Notes: a model not told the origin generated them from the sequence alone. A DNA stretch of 64,000 nucleotides from Granulosicoccus sp036478565 (GCA_965224525.1 OZ245050.1:2666001-2730000), one strand, 5' to 3'; positions 42,130 through 52,213 are shown, counted from the stretch's first letter. Numbers and translations are program-made.

Positions 42130-44933
42130 AGAGTCCGCGCAACTTCCGTGCGCTCAAATACCTCGATCTGGTCACCCGGTTTGACGTCAGTGTAATTCTT
42201 TACACCGATACCGCACTCGGTTCCCATATGCACATCCTTGACGTCATCTTTGAATCGACGCAACGATTCAAGCTCACCTTCATAGATAACAATATTCTCA
42301 CGCAATACTCTGATCGGCTCGTCTTTCCTGACCACGCCATCAACGACCATGCAGCCGGCAATCAAACCAAACTTTGGCGAAGTAAACACTTCGCGTACGT
42401 CAGCGGTTCCAATGATGCGCTCTCGCACCTCTGGCGCAAGTTTGCCACCCGCCAGTTCCCTGGCCAGATCGATCAGTTCGTAGATGATGCTGTAGTAACG
42501 CAGATCAATGTTTCCTTCCTGCACCAGTCGCCGCGCAGCGCCATCAGCCCGCACATTAAAGCCGACCAGGATGGCATCAGAAGCTGCGGCCAGGTTAGCG
42601 TCTGATTCGGTAATACCGCCTACTCCACCACCAATAATACGCACTGAAACTTCTTCGGTACTGAGTTTTTCCAGTGAGTCGCGAATGGCTTCGAAACTGC
42701 CTTTCACATCGGCCTTGACGACAAAATTGACCACTGGCGTACTGCCCTTGATCTGTGAAAACACATCGTCCAGCCGTGCTGGTTGCCGCGCGGCCAGGCG
42801 CGCATCGCGTTGCTTGCCTTCACGTAGTTCTGCCAGCTCCCGGGCGCTCTTGTCGTCTGCTGCTACCAGGATTTCATCACCGGCATTTGGCGTTGATGAC
42901 AGTCCCAGCACCTGCACTGGCGTAGACGGACCGGCTTCATCAACGGACTCACCATTTTGATCAAACATGGCGCGCACACGTCCGGTAACCTGACCGGCAA
43001 TAAAATTATCGCCCTTCTTCAAGGTACCTTCCTGCACAAGGATAGTCGCAACAGGACCTTTGCCTTTGTCCAGTGATGCCTCGATGACAATACCTGAGCC
43101 ATTGCCTTCACTGACAGCAGAGAGCTCCAGTAACTCAGCTTGCAAGCTCAGTGCATCCAGCAGTTTATCGACACCTTCACCTGTAAGTGCCGATAAGGAG
43201 ATAAATTGCGTATCTCCACCCCAGTCCTCCGAGATGACTTCGTGTTGCGACAGTTCATTACGAACGCGCTCCGGATCAGCACCTTCCTTATCTATTTTGT
43301 TGACAGCTATGACCAGTGGCACGCCAGCGGCTCGCGCGTGCTGAATGCCTTCAATGGTTTGTGGCATGACTCCATCGTCCGCGGCGACGACCAACACAAC
43401 AATATCGGTGGCCTGCGCACCACGCGCTCGCATGGCAGTAAACGCAGCATGACCCGGTGTATCAAGGAAGGTAATCAAACCATTGTCCGTTTCAGCCTGG
43501 TAGGCACCGATGTGCTGAGTGATACCACCCGCCTCACCTGATGCCACTTTTGCTTTGCGGATGTAATCGAGCAAGGACGTCTTGCCGTGATCGACATGAC
43601 CCATGACTGTTACCACTGGCGGCCTGGGCTCGGCGTCACCTTCACGTTCGCCTGCGACCAATGCTGCCAGCGCCGCTTCCACATCATCAGCACTCATCGG
43701 AATGGCTTTATGGCCCATTTCCTCGACTACCAGAATGGCCGTGTCCTGATCAAGCAGTTGATTGATGGTTGCCATGACACCCATGGTCATCATCGCCTTG
43801 ATAACTTCGTTGGCCTTGACAGCCATCTTGTTGGCCAGCTCGGAAACCGTAATGGTCTCGGGAATTTCAACATCACGTACTATCGCTTCAGTCGGCCGCT
43901 CAAAAGCATGCTTGGCTTCAAAGTTGGCTGGCACTGCTCGACGTGACGACTTGCCCTTACGACGACCGGACTTGCCTTTGGCGACGTGCAACTGGTTACG
44001 ACCATAACGAGTACCACCGCCACCGCCACCGCCACCTTTGCCTTTGCCACGACCTTTTCCGTCTTTACGACCACCGCCACCACCACCGCCTCGCTCGTTT
44101 GAGCTTGCCGCCTGCTGTGCTTCCATGGCAGCACGACGCTGGGCTTCGGCAGCCAGTCGTTCCTGTTCACGACGCTCCGAATTGCGCTTTGCGTTCTCAT
44201 CCGACTCTTTGCGTTTTTCAGCAGCGACCTGTTTTTCTGCCTGCCTTTCAGCGGCGGCACGTGCTTGCGTCTCGATTTCAAGACGCCGCTCGGCCTCGCG
44301 TTCCAGACGCGCCTGTTCTGCGGGATCAACCGGTTCGGCTTTCGCTTTGCTGGCGGCAGCAGCAAGCTCTGCAGCGACTGCATTGGCAGCAGCAGCCTCT
44401 ACAGCACGCTCAGCATCCGCAACCGATGTGTCAACAATAGCGGTATCAACTTCCGCCGCCGGAACTGAATCGTCGACTGAATCAGAATCAACTGCGATTG
44501 GCTCTGCACCAACTGAGCTTTCAGACACAGCTGGCAAATCCGCAACACTCGCTTCAGATATTTCCTCGACCTCTACAGCCGTCTCGGCAACCGAATCTTC
44601 TGCGGCATTTTGCTCACTGCTAGCCTCCTCTGCAGCAGGTGTCGAGATGCTTCGCCGACCCCGCACTTCCACCGCGACCTTTTTACGTCCGGACGAGTCA
44701 GCCTTTAACTCGCTAACCCGCTTGCGGCGCAGCGAAACGCGTTTGCTTGCCGGAGCAGCTGCGCCAGAACCGCGCGCCTCACGCATATGCGTGAGCAGGG
44801 CGAGCTTTTCCGAATCCGATATCAAATCGGTTTCAGTCGATTTTTCAACGCCTGCATCTCGCAGCTGTTCCAGCAGTTTATCGACAGGCGTTCCGACCAC
44901 CTGCGCAAGCTGTTTTACCGTAACTTCAGCCAT
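42126..44933 (-). CDS. infB: Translation initiation factor IF-2
   Basis: 935 residues. An N-terminal IF2_N module (VKQLAQVVGTPVDKLLEQLRDAG) is followed by a long Ala/Glu/Arg-rich coiled region (about 95-280), a striking Gly-rich basic stretch near residue 290, and a second IF2_N module (about 350-400). The GTPase domain shows GHVDHGKTSLLD, DTPGHAAF and NKIDKEGAD, and domains C1-C2 bind fMet-tRNA. IF-2 places initiator tRNA on the 30S subunit. Length and order are normal for gammaproteobacteria. Confidence 0.98.
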   Translation of the reverse strand: MAEVTVKQLAQVVGTPVDKLLEQLRDAGVEKSTETDLISDSEKLALLTHMREARGSGAAAPASKRVSLRRKRVSELKADSSGRKKVAVEVRGRRSISTPAAEEASSEQNAAEDSVAETAVEVEEISEASVADLPAVSESSVGAEPIAVDSDSVDDSVPAAEVDTAIVDTSVADAERAVEAAAANAVAAELAAAASKAKAEPVDPAEQARLEREAERRLEIETQARAAAERQAEKQVAAEKRKESDENAKRNSERREQERLAAEAQRRAAMEAQQAASSNERGGGGGGGRKDGKGRGKGKGGGGGGGGTRYGRNQLHVAKGKSGRRKGKSSRRAVPANFEAKHAFERPTEAIVRDVEIPETITVSELANKMAVKANEVIKAMMTMGVMATINQLLDQDTAILVVEEMGHKAIPMSADDVEAALAALVAGEREGDAEPRPPVVTVMGHVDHGKTSLLDYIRKAKVASGEAGGITQHIGAYQAETDNGLITFLDTPGHAAFTAMRARGAQATDIVVLVVAADDGVMPQTIEGIQHARAAGVPLVIAVNKIDKEGADPERVRNELSQHEVISEDWGGDTQFISLSALTGEGVDKLLDALSLQAELLELSAVSEGNGSGIVIEASLDKGKGPVATILVQEGTLKKGDNFIAGQVTGRVRAMFDQNGESVDEAGPSTPVQVLGLSSTPNAGDEILVAADDKSARELAELREGKQRDARLAARQPARLDDVFSQIKGSTPVVNFVVKADVKGSFEAIRDSLEKLSTEEVSVRIIGGGVGGITESDANLAAASDAILVGFNVRADGAARRLVQEGNIDLRYYSIIYELIDLARELAGGKLAPEVRERIIGTADVREVFTSPKFGLIAGCMVVDGVVRKDEPIRVLRENIVIYEGELESLRRFKDDVKDVHMGTECGIGVKNYTDVKPGDQIEVFERTEVARTL

Positions 44934-44992
44934 GGCTTCTCTTGTTTTCTCCGTACCTGCTCACTCGCCGCCCACTGCGGACTTTGTACGAT

Positions 44993-46549
44993 CTACGTGC
45001 TGCTGCCAACCGCAGATGCGGCCGCCGGGGCATCCTTGCCGCCGTCATCAGAATCTGTCTCTTCATCAGCAACCCAGCTTTCACGTGCTTTCATAATCAA
45101 CGTTGCAGCCAGCTCTTCATTCATGCCCTCTACGTCCATCAGTTCATCAACCGACTGATCCGCAAGATCATCAACTGTCAGGATGTCGCTACTGGCCATC
45201 TCCACAGCCAGCTCTTCACTCATACCTTCCATCATGATCAACTCAGGCGACGGTGTCTTGCCGCCGAGCTTTGTCTCTGTCGTCAGCGCCTTGGTCAGTA
45301 ATGCATCCTGGGCGCGGCTACGCAGCTCATCAACAATATTCTCTTCAAATTCGTCGATTTCGAGCAACTCATCACGCGGCACATAGGCAACTTCTTCTAC
45401 CGTCGTAAAGCCTTCCTGGACAAGAATCAGTGCGACTTCTTCGTCGACATCCAGTTGTTCAACAAACACCTTGAGCGTCTCTTTTGACTCAGCTTCACTC
45501 TTCTCTTCAGCCGACACCTCATCCATGACATTGAGCTCCCAGCCAGTCAATTCGGATGCAAGCCGCACATTCTGTCCACCGCGTCCTATGGCCAGCGATA
45601 ACTTCTCGTTCTCGACCGCGATATCCATGCTGTGTTTATCTTCATCTACAACAATACCCTTGACTTCGGCAGGTGCCATGGCGTTGATGACAAATTGCGC
45701 CGGATTTTCATTGTAAAGAATGATGTCGATACGCTCACCTGCCAGCTCATTGGAAACTGTCTGTACGCGTGAACCACGCATACCAACACAGGCACCCACC
45801 GGATCAAGTCTGGGGTCAAGTGATGAGACGGCTATTTTTGCCCTGGCGCTTGGGTCACGTGCAGCACCGTTGATAACGATGATGCCCTGGCCGACTTCCG
45901 GCACTTCCAGTTTAAACAATTCAACCAGGAAATCTGGCGCTGTGCGTGTGACAAACAGCTGCGGCCCCCGCGGCTCACTTCGAACTTCTTTGAGATAGCC
46001 ACGCAGTCGATCGCCTGGCCGCACCGCCTCTCTCGGGATCATGTCTTCACGGGAGATATAGGCCTCGGCGTTCCCACCCAGGTCAAGATAAACACCGCCA
46101 CGCTCCAGACGTTTGACGATACCCATGACAAGTTCGCCAACGCGCTCCTTGTAGGCATCGACGACACGTTCCCGTTCGGCCTCACGAACTTTTTGCACAA
46201 TGACCTGCTTGGCCGTTTGTGCGGCAATTCTGCCGAAATCAACCGAGTCGATTTCTTCCTCAACAAAACTGCCCAATTGCAGTTCAGGTTGGTCAAATTG
46301 CGCCGCCGACAGCGTGATCTGACGCAATGGAAATTCCATTTCTGCGTCATCCTCTATCGCTTCCCAGCACCGATAGGTCTGGTATTCGCCGGTTGAGCGA
46401 TCAATGGCCACGCGCACTTCAATGTCCCCTCCATGACGCTTACGCGTCGCAGAAGCGAGCGCCGCTTCAAGTGCCTCGAAAATGATGCTCTCATCAACAC
46501 CTTTTTCATTGGACACTGCATCGACAACAAGTAGTATTTCTTTACTCAT
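44993..46549 (-). CDS. nusA: Transcription termination/antitermination protein NusA
   Basis: 518 residues. NusA N-terminal domain (MSKEILLVVDAVSNEKGVDESIIFEALEAAL), an S1 domain (GIVKRLERGGVYLDLGGNAEAYISREDMIP), KH1 and KH2 (VGACVGMRGSRVQTVSNELAGERIDII; LAIGRGGQNVRLASELTG) and two acidic C-terminal helix-hairpin-helix repeats (VEQLDVDEEVALILVQEGF; EGMSEELAVEM) are all present. It overlaps rimP by four bases. Confidence 0.98.
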   Translation of the reverse strand: MSKEILLVVDAVSNEKGVDESIIFEALEAALASATRKRHGGDIEVRVAIDRSTGEYQTYRCWEAIEDDAEMEFPLRQITLSAAQFDQPELQLGSFVEEEIDSVDFGRIAAQTAKQVIVQKVREAERERVVDAYKERVGELVMGIVKRLERGGVYLDLGGNAEAYISREDMIPREAVRPGDRLRGYLKEVRSEPRGPQLFVTRTAPDFLVELFKLEVPEVGQGIIVINGAARDPSARAKIAVSSLDPRLDPVGACVGMRGSRVQTVSNELAGERIDIILYNENPAQFVINAMAPAEVKGIVVDEDKHSMDIAVENEKLSLAIGRGGQNVRLASELTGWELNVMDEVSAEEKSEAESKETLKVFVEQLDVDEEVALILVQEGFTTVEEVAYVPRDELLEIDEFEENIVDELRSRAQDALLTKALTTETKLGGKTPSPELIMMEGMSEELAVEMASSDILTVDDLADQSVDELMDVEGMNEELAATLIMKARESWVADEETDSDDGGKDAPAAASAVGSST

Positions 46550-47049
46550 GGCTTACTCATAATCTCTTGCGCCTCGTTCTTTCGTTTACCAATCCGACCA
46601 ATCAAACTGGCCTCATCAATATCATCCAGTGGCAAGTCGTAGTCTATGCCGTCTACTTCTACAGTCGCCGTCCCTGCCTCTGCCCGTACCAGCCGTCCCT
46701 TGTAGTTACGCCGTCCGCCGACACCTGTCGCCATTTTCACACGTATATTCTCATTCAATTGAGCCGCAAACTGCGCCTCGGTGAATAACGGTCGATCAAC
46801 CCCGGGAGAGGATACTTCCAGTAGATACGCGCTCTTGATCGTATCTTCCACGTCAAGCACCGCATTGAGCTGCCGGCTGACTGTCGCACAGTCTTCAATG
46901 ACAATGCCGGACTCACGCACGGTATCAATATAGATACGCAGGGTCTGGCCGTTTTCGGCCTGTCCGAATTCTGCACCCACGAAGTCGAAGCCCAGTCCAG
47001 TCACGACGGGTTCCACCACTGCAACAATGATTGGCGACGCTCGCTGCAT
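46546..47049 (-). CDS. rimP: Ribosome maturation factor RimP
   Basis: 167 residues from the ATG at 47049, preceded by AAGGAG. The frame is open 53 codons further, but those codons run through a T-tracted terminator hairpin and do not resemble RimP. The protein has the usual two domains (VEPVVTGLGFDFVGAEFG; YLLEVSSPGVDRPLFTEAQF) and assists 30S assembly. It heads the nusA-infB cluster. Confidence 0.94.
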   Translation of the reverse strand: MQRASPIIVAVVEPVVTGLGFDFVGAEFGQAENGQTLRIYIDTVRESGIVIEDCATVSRQLNAVLDVEDTIKSAYLLEVSSPGVDRPLFTEAQFAAQLNENIRVKMATGVGGRRNYKGRLVRAEAGTATVEVDGIDYDLPLDDIDEASLIGRIGKRKNEAQEIMSKP

Positions 47050-47117
47050 TCTGTACTGACAACTCCTTGAGTCTGTTCCGCTCCAGGCAAGCACGATTGC
47101 CGCCTGATGCGCTGCTG

Positions 47118-47147
47118 ATAAAAAAAAGGGCTCCCGGAGGAGCCCTT
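47118..47147 (-). terminator. Rho-independent terminator ahead of rimP
   Basis: On the minus strand AAGGGCTCC-loop-GGAGCCCTT is followed by a run of eight T. It ends about 70 bases before the rimP ATG. It may terminate transcripts arriving from liuD, end a short RNA, or act as an attenuator of the rimP operon. Confidence 0.85.
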
Positions 47148-47271
47148 GTCGATAGTCGATTCTTGTGCCCAGCACCACAGCAGCCAGATTCCGCTGCCAA
47201 ATCGACAAACTGTCGACAGTTTAGATACTGAGTCCGGCGTTGCTATCCTTGGAGGGAGTTCGCCGAGCTAG
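47120..47271 (-). ncRNA. Candidate ~150-nt leader or small RNA upstream of rimP
   Basis: A promoter-like pair at 47278-47307 and the terminator at 47118-47147 bracket about 150 bases with no convincing coding sequence. In E. coli a tRNA (metY) precedes rimP; no tRNA cloverleaf is visible here. The segment contains a perfect 16-base palindrome, AAACTGTCGACAGTTT, at 47208-47223. Either a stand-alone RNA or an attenuated 5-prime leader fits. This is a prediction from signals only. Confidence 0.4.
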
Positions 47272-47277
47272 CCGCCT

Positions 47278-47307
47278 AGTATATCAGTGGAATGTTGCCT
47301 CTGCCAG
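47278..47307 (-). promoter_or_regulatory. Sigma-70-like promoter upstream of rimP
   Basis: On the minus strand CTGGCA (47302-47307), an 18-base spacer and TATACT (47278-47283) form a plausible -35/-10 pair, with a start expected near 47271. The -10 box is strong and the -35 matches consensus at four of six positions. Confidence 0.5.
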
Positions 47308-47372
47308 ATTCTGTACACCAGAGCCTGATACTGGCAAGCCATCAAGGTTTCTTTCAAGGCTAAAAAGCTCGC

Positions 47373-49397
47373 TCAGCCGGTACTCAAGTTGATTAGCTCG
47401 GCTCCCATATCAACCTGATCGCCATGCTGTACACCGATTGATTCGACGGTTGCAGAGGAAGTGGCAGTCAGAGAATGCTCCATTTTCATCGCTTCAAGCG
47501 TTACCAATGTCTGGCCAGCGTCAACCGCGTCACCAACTTGACAGTTAACCGCAATGACTCGCCCGGGCATGGGTGCTCGCAGAGTGCCTTCGTTATGGCC
47601 GGAAGAGGATTCAAACTCAACACTGTCCCGTCGTAACTGGCATGCATACGGCCCGTACTGAACAAGTACCTGGGCATCGGTTACCACGCTCTCAGCTCGC
47701 CTCGTCACTGACGCAAGCGTCACCTCACCGGAACCGTTCCGGCAGAAACCGCTATCTGCCCGCAACAGGATGACTTTCGATGGCACTTGCGTTTTGGGCC
47801 GATTCAGTGTGACTTGCCACAGGTCTGCATGTCGTGCCACCACAACGGCTTCAACGCGCTGGTCGCCATCAAGCAAGACAACCAGACGCTCAGGCTGCCC
47901 CCAAAGCTGCCAAAACCCGGGCTCAACCAGCGCTTGTGAAGCCTGTTTGAACAGCGGCTGCGCTACCAGGGATATTGCGGCTAGCGCTTGCAGCAGCGGA
48001 TGCACCTGAATGTTATCAACCAATGTCTCTGTCGCCGATAGCAATGACGACAATTCCTGCTCTATTAGTCCGGTATCCAGCCGGGCTTCCACAAACCGCG
48101 GGTGCCGACTCAGCTGCCACAGAAATTCGCGATTGCTAATCGTTCCCAATATGACGGTATCTGCCAGCATCCGCCCAAGCATTAAACGGGCAGCTTCCCG
48201 TGTGGCCCCATGAGCGACGAACTTGGCCAGCATCGGGTCGTAGTGCGGCAGCACCTGGTCGCCTTCAACAACACCACTGTCAATGCGCCCGACGTCGGAA
48301 AATTGCAGACGCTCAAGCGTACCGGTAGCTGGCAGAAAACCATTCGACGGGTCTTCGGCGTACAGACGCGCCTCCATGGCATGCCCGGATAACGAAATAC
48401 CCGATTGCGACACCGGCAAAGGCTCACCGGCGGCAATTCGTAATTGCCATTCAACCAGATCGAAACCGGTAATCGCCTCCGTGACGGGATGCTCCACTTG
48501 CAAGCGCGTGTTCATCTCCATAAACCAGAAACCATCCGCTCGCAGAGAGCCACTGCCATCAGCGATAAACTCGACCGTACCGGCACCGACATAATCAACC
48601 GTACGCGCAGCGGTCAATGCAGCCTCCGTCATCGCACTTCGTACCGCATCACTCATGCCCGGTGCAGGCGCTTCCTCAATGACCTTCTGATGTCGCCGCT
48701 GTAGCGAACAATCACGTTCAAACAAATGCACCAGTTGACCGTGCTGGTCACCAAATACCTGCACTTCAATATGCCGCGGTTGCTGGATGAATTTTTCTAT
48801 CAGCACCGCATCATCAGCAAAGCTGGATGCCGCCTCGCGTTTGGCTGACTGCAAGGCCGCACTAAAGCCCTCCGGTTTTTCAACCAGACGCATGCCTTTG
48901 CCACCACCTCCGGCACGCGCCTTGATCAGCACCGGATAACCCACATCAGTTGCGGCTTGTTGCAGTCGCTCAATGGACTGATCGCTGCCGTGGTACCCCG
49001 GCACTATCGGCACACCCGCCGCGGCCATGAGTGTCTTGGCAGCATCTTTCAGACCCATCGCTCGCATGGCCGCAGCACTTGGACCAACGAAGATCAGACC
49101 CGCCGATTCACAGGCATCGACAAAGCCGGGATTCTCTGATAAAAAACCATAACCCGGGTGTATAGCATCAGCCCCGGCATCAATCGCTGCACGCACGATG
49201 TTGTTAACTGACAGGTAGCTTTCTGTGGCAAGGGCTGGCCCTATGCTGACGGCCATGTCTGCCGTCTTTACATGCAAGGCGTGTTTATCAACATCCGAGT
49301 ACACCGCCACCGTTGTGATGCCGAGGCGTTTGGCGGTTGCCATGACGCGGCAGGCGATTTCACCGCGATTCGCTATCAACAGAGTTTCAATTTGCAT
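47373..49397 (-). CDS. liuD: Methylcrotonyl-CoA carboxylase, biotin-containing alpha subunit
   Basis: 674 residues. Biotin carboxylase domain (LLIANRGEIACRVMATAKRLG; ATP-grasp KARAGGGGKGMRLV; MEMNTRLQVEHPVTE) at about 1-450, a middle linker domain and a C-terminal biotinyl domain with EAMKMEHSLTA (biotinyl-Lys). With LiuB it carboxylates 3-methylcrotonyl-CoA in leucine breakdown. The neighbouring liuB and isovaleryl-CoA dehydrogenase genes favour this over acetyl- or propionyl-CoA carboxylase. Confidence 0.93.
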   Translation of the reverse strand: MQIETLLIANRGEIACRVMATAKRLGITTVAVYSDVDKHALHVKTADMAVSIGPALATESYLSVNNIVRAAIDAGADAIHPGYGFLSENPGFVDACESAGLIFVGPSAAAMRAMGLKDAAKTLMAAAGVPIVPGYHGSDQSIERLQQAATDVGYPVLIKARAGGGGKGMRLVEKPEGFSAALQSAKREAASSFADDAVLIEKFIQQPRHIEVQVFGDQHGQLVHLFERDCSLQRRHQKVIEEAPAPGMSDAVRSAMTEAALTAARTVDYVGAGTVEFIADGSGSLRADGFWFMEMNTRLQVEHPVTEAITGFDLVEWQLRIAAGEPLPVSQSGISLSGHAMEARLYAEDPSNGFLPATGTLERLQFSDVGRIDSGVVEGDQVLPHYDPMLAKFVAHGATREAARLMLGRMLADTVILGTISNREFLWQLSRHPRFVEARLDTGLIEQELSSLLSATETLVDNIQVHPLLQALAAISLVAQPLFKQASQALVEPGFWQLWGQPERLVVLLDGDQRVEAVVVARHADLWQVTLNRPKTQVPSKVILLRADSGFCRNGSGEVTLASVTRRAESVVTDAQVLVQYGPYACQLRRDSVEFESSSGHNEGTLRAPMPGRVIAVNCQVGDAVDAGQTLVTLEAMKMEHSLTATSSATVESIGVQHGDQVDMGAELINLSTG

Positions 49398-49427
49398 TGT
49401 TGACCCAGGCTACCAAAGGTATGGCAA

Positions 49428-51032
49428 TCACAAGCGGAAGATACCAAAGCGGGTATCCGGTATCGGCGCATTGAGTGCTATCGATAAACTCATGGCCAGC
49501 ACTTCGCGCGTTTTACGTGGATCGATAATGCCGTCATCCCATAACCGTGATGAAGCATAGAGCGCACGCGACTGGGCATCGAACATGTCCACATGGTCTT
49601 GACGAAAAACGGCCTCATCACCCTCTGACCAGGTTTCACCGCGACGTTCCAAACTCGCACGTTTGACCGATGCCAGCACATCACCAGCTTGCTCGCCACC
49701 CATGACCGAAATACGCGCATTGGGCCATGACCAGAGGAACCTGGGATCGTAGGCACGACCGCACATGCCATAGTTGCCAGCCCCGTAAGAGCCACCGATT
49801 ATCACGGTAAGTTTGGGCACAGCAGCATTGCTAACGGCCATAACCAGTTTGGCACCGTGCTTGGCTATACCACCCGCCTCGGCTGCCTGCCCGACCATAA
49901 AGCCTGTGATGTTCTGCAAAAAAACCAGTGGTATTTTTCGCTGACAACACAGTTCGACAAAGTGTGCGCCCTTGACCGCGCTTTCGGAAAACAGCACACC
50001 GTTATTGGCCAGGATGCCAACCGGCATGCCTTCTATATGAGCAAAGCCTGTCACCAGCGTTTCACCATACAAGGGTTTGAAGGCATCGAAGCGAGAACCA
50101 TCGACAATACGTGCAATGATTTCGATCACATCAAACGGTTTTTTTGCATCGGCAGACACAATACCGGGTATTTCTTCGCCAGCAAACAACGGTGGCTCAA
50201 CTTTCTTGATGCAGACCGTTACCGGTTTACGCCGATTGAACGAGGCAACGATGTCACGCGCAACCATCAAGGCATGCTGATCATTTTCAGCCAGGTGATC
50301 CACCACACCGGAAAGGCGCGCATGGGTATCACCACCGCCGAGCGTTTCGGCACTGACCTCCTCACCGGTCGCAGCCTTAACCAACGGCGGCCCCGCCAGA
50401 AAGATGGTGCCCTGCTCGCGCACGATGATGGATTGATCTGACATGGCCGGTACATAGGCACCACCGGCTGTACAGGACCCCATGACCACGGCAATTTGTG
50501 GAATGCCTTTGGCTGACATGGACGCCTGATTAAAGAAGATGCGGCCGAAGTGCTCACGATCAGGAAACACATCTTCCTGATTTGGCAGGTTGGCACCACC
50601 GCTATCAACCAGATAGATGCAGGGCAAATGATTCTGTTCGGCTATCGCCTGGGCGCGCAGGTGTTTTTTGACAGTCAGCGGGTAATAGGTACCGCCTTTG
50701 ACGGTGGCATCGTTGCAAACGATCATGCAGTCGATACCACACACCTGTGCAATGCCTGCGATAACACCGGCACTCGGTATCGCATCATCATACTGGCCGG
50801 TTGCTGCGAACAATCCAATTTCAAGAAAGGCACTGCCCGGGTCGATCAGCGCATTGATTCGATCTCTCGGCAGCAGTTTGCCGCGCGCCACATGCCGTTC
50901 ACAGGCTCGCTGTCCACCGCCTGCCATGACGCGTATGGCGGTACTTTCAACGGTTGCAATCTCTGCGTCGAGTGCTGCCTTGTTGCGGGCATAGGTTTCA
51001 CTGCGGGTATCGACCACCGACGAAAGTATCAT
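49428..51032 (-). CDS. liuB: Methylcrotonyl-CoA carboxylase beta subunit (carboxyltransferase)
   Basis: 534 residues. Carboxyltransferase with the two crotonase-like halves (VDSGGANLPNQEDVFPDREHFGRIFFNQASMSAKGIPQIAVVMGSCTAGGAYVPAMSDQ is in the first; NITGFMVGQAAEAGGIAKHGAKLVMAVSNAAVPKLTVIIGGSYGAGNYGMCGRAYDPRF in the second). The GNYGMCGRAYDPRF segment is typical of MCC rather than PCC beta chains. It overlaps liuA by four bases and lies 30 bases before liuD. Confidence 0.94.
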   Translation of the reverse strand: MILSSVVDTRSETYARNKAALDAEIATVESTAIRVMAGGGQRACERHVARGKLLPRDRINALIDPGSAFLEIGLFAATGQYDDAIPSAGVIAGIAQVCGIDCMIVCNDATVKGGTYYPLTVKKHLRAQAIAEQNHLPCIYLVDSGGANLPNQEDVFPDREHFGRIFFNQASMSAKGIPQIAVVMGSCTAGGAYVPAMSDQSIIVREQGTIFLAGPPLVKAATGEEVSAETLGGGDTHARLSGVVDHLAENDQHALMVARDIVASFNRRKPVTVCIKKVEPPLFAGEEIPGIVSADAKKPFDVIEIIARIVDGSRFDAFKPLYGETLVTGFAHIEGMPVGILANNGVLFSESAVKGAHFVELCCQRKIPLVFLQNITGFMVGQAAEAGGIAKHGAKLVMAVSNAAVPKLTVIIGGSYGAGNYGMCGRAYDPRFLWSWPNARISVMGGEQAGDVLASVKRASLERRGETWSEGDEAVFRQDHVDMFDAQSRALYASSRLWDDGIIDPRKTREVLAMSLSIALNAPIPDTRFGIFRL

Positions 51033-52213
51033 GCAGTCTCGGCAAACAGTTCACGGCCGATCAGCATGCGGCGTATTTCGCTGGTACCGGCACCAATCTC
51101 GTACAGCTTGGCATCGCGCAACAACCGACCGGTTGGGTAATCGTTGATATAACCATTGCCGCCTAGTGTCTGAATAGCCTCCAGCGCACACCAGGTGGCT
51201 TTTTCAGCCGCGTATAAAATGCACCCGGCAGCATCCTTGCGCGATGTCTCCCCCCGGTCGCAGGCCGCAGCAACGGCATAGACATAAGCACGACAGGCGT
51301 TGGTGGTGGTGTACATATCAGCAAGCTTACCCTGCATCAACTGGAATTCTCCGATGGGTTGGCCAAACTGCTTGCGCTCATGCACATAGGGCATGACCAC
51401 ATCGAGACATGCCGCCATGATACCCACAGGACCGGCCGCCAGCACAACACGTTCGTAGTCGAGACCAGACATCAGCACGTTGACACCGCGCCCTTCCTGA
51501 CCAAGCACCTGAGCAGACGGAACCCGGCAATCACGAAATACCAGTTCGCAGGTATTTGAACCGCGCATGCCAAGTTTGTCCAGCTTCTGCGCGGTTGAAA
51601 AACCGTCCATACTGCTTTCAATGATGAACGCCGTAATTCCGCGCGCGCCAGCCTTGGGGTCAGTCTTGGCATAGACAACCAGCGTTGAGGCATCCGGTCC
51701 GTTGGTAATCCACATCTTGTTGCCATTGAGCACGTAGTCATCACCGTCACGAATTGCAGCCAGTGACATCGATACCACATCGGAGCCTGAACCGGGCTCC
51801 GACATGGCAAGCGCACCGACATCGGTACCGGCAATGAGCCCAGGCAAGTATTTTTTCTGTTGCTCTTGCGAGCCGTTGCGTGCAATCTGATTGATGCAAA
51901 GATTGGAATGCGCACCGTAGGACAAACCAACTGATGCTGAGGCGCGACTGATCTCTTCTATGGCAATGCAATGCGCCAGATAACCCATACCGGAGCCGCC
52001 AAGCGCTTCGGGCACGGTAATACCATGCAATCCCAGATCACCCATTTTTTGCCACAGCTCTGGCGGAAAGGCATTTTCCCGATCGATGTCCGAAGCGCGT
52101 GGCGCAATTTCATCCGCCGCAAAACGTGTGACTGTATCGCGTAATGCATTGAGCTCGTCACCAAGCCCGAAAAGCATGCCGGTTTGAAACAGCCCGGATG
52201 TTGTCATTACCAT
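51029..52213 (-). CDS. liuA: Isovaleryl-CoA dehydrogenase
   Basis: 394 residues. Acyl-CoA dehydrogenase with ALAMSEPGSGSDVVSM (FAD site), GNKMWITNGPDA and QTLGGNGYINDYPTGRLLRDAKLYEIGAGTSEIRR. The catalytic Glu sits in GLDYERVVLAAGPVGIMAACLDV, the unusual position seen in isovaleryl-CoA dehydrogenases rather than near the C-terminus. It starts the liuABD operon. No LiuR regulator, LiuC hydratase or LiuE lyase gene is in the window, so the pathway must be completed elsewhere. An ATG at 52207 is an equally good start. Confidence 0.94.
   Translation of the reverse strand: MVMTTSGLFQTGMLFGLGDELNALRDTVTRFAADEIAPRASDIDRENAFPPELWQKMGDLGLHGITVPEALGGSGMGYLAHCIAIEEISRASASVGLSYGAHSNLCINQIARNGSQEQQKKYLPGLIAGTDVGALAMSEPGSGSDVVSMSLAAIRDGDDYVLNGNKMWITNGPDASTLVVYAKTDPKAGARGITAFIIESSMDGFSTAQKLDKLGMRGSNTCELVFRDCRVPSAQVLGQEGRGVNVLMSGLDYERVVLAAGPVGIMAACLDVVMPYVHERKQFGQPIGEFQLMQGKLADMYTTTNACRAYVYAVAAACDRGETSRKDAAGCILYAAEKATWCALEAIQTLGGNGYINDYPTGRLLRDAKLYEIGAGTSEIRRMLIGRELFAETA

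Noticed and set aside
44038..45096. 352-codon plus-strand open frame opposite infB
   Set aside because: Antisense to the Ala/Glu/Arg-rich N-terminus of infB; low-complexity Ala/Ser/Arg translation.
47050..47208. N-terminal extension of rimP
   Set aside because: It would translate through a rho-independent terminator hairpin and is not family-like.
47150..47300. Possible tRNA ahead of rimP, as in E. coli metY
   Set aside because: No T-loop GTTCRANNC consensus with matching acceptor stem was found.
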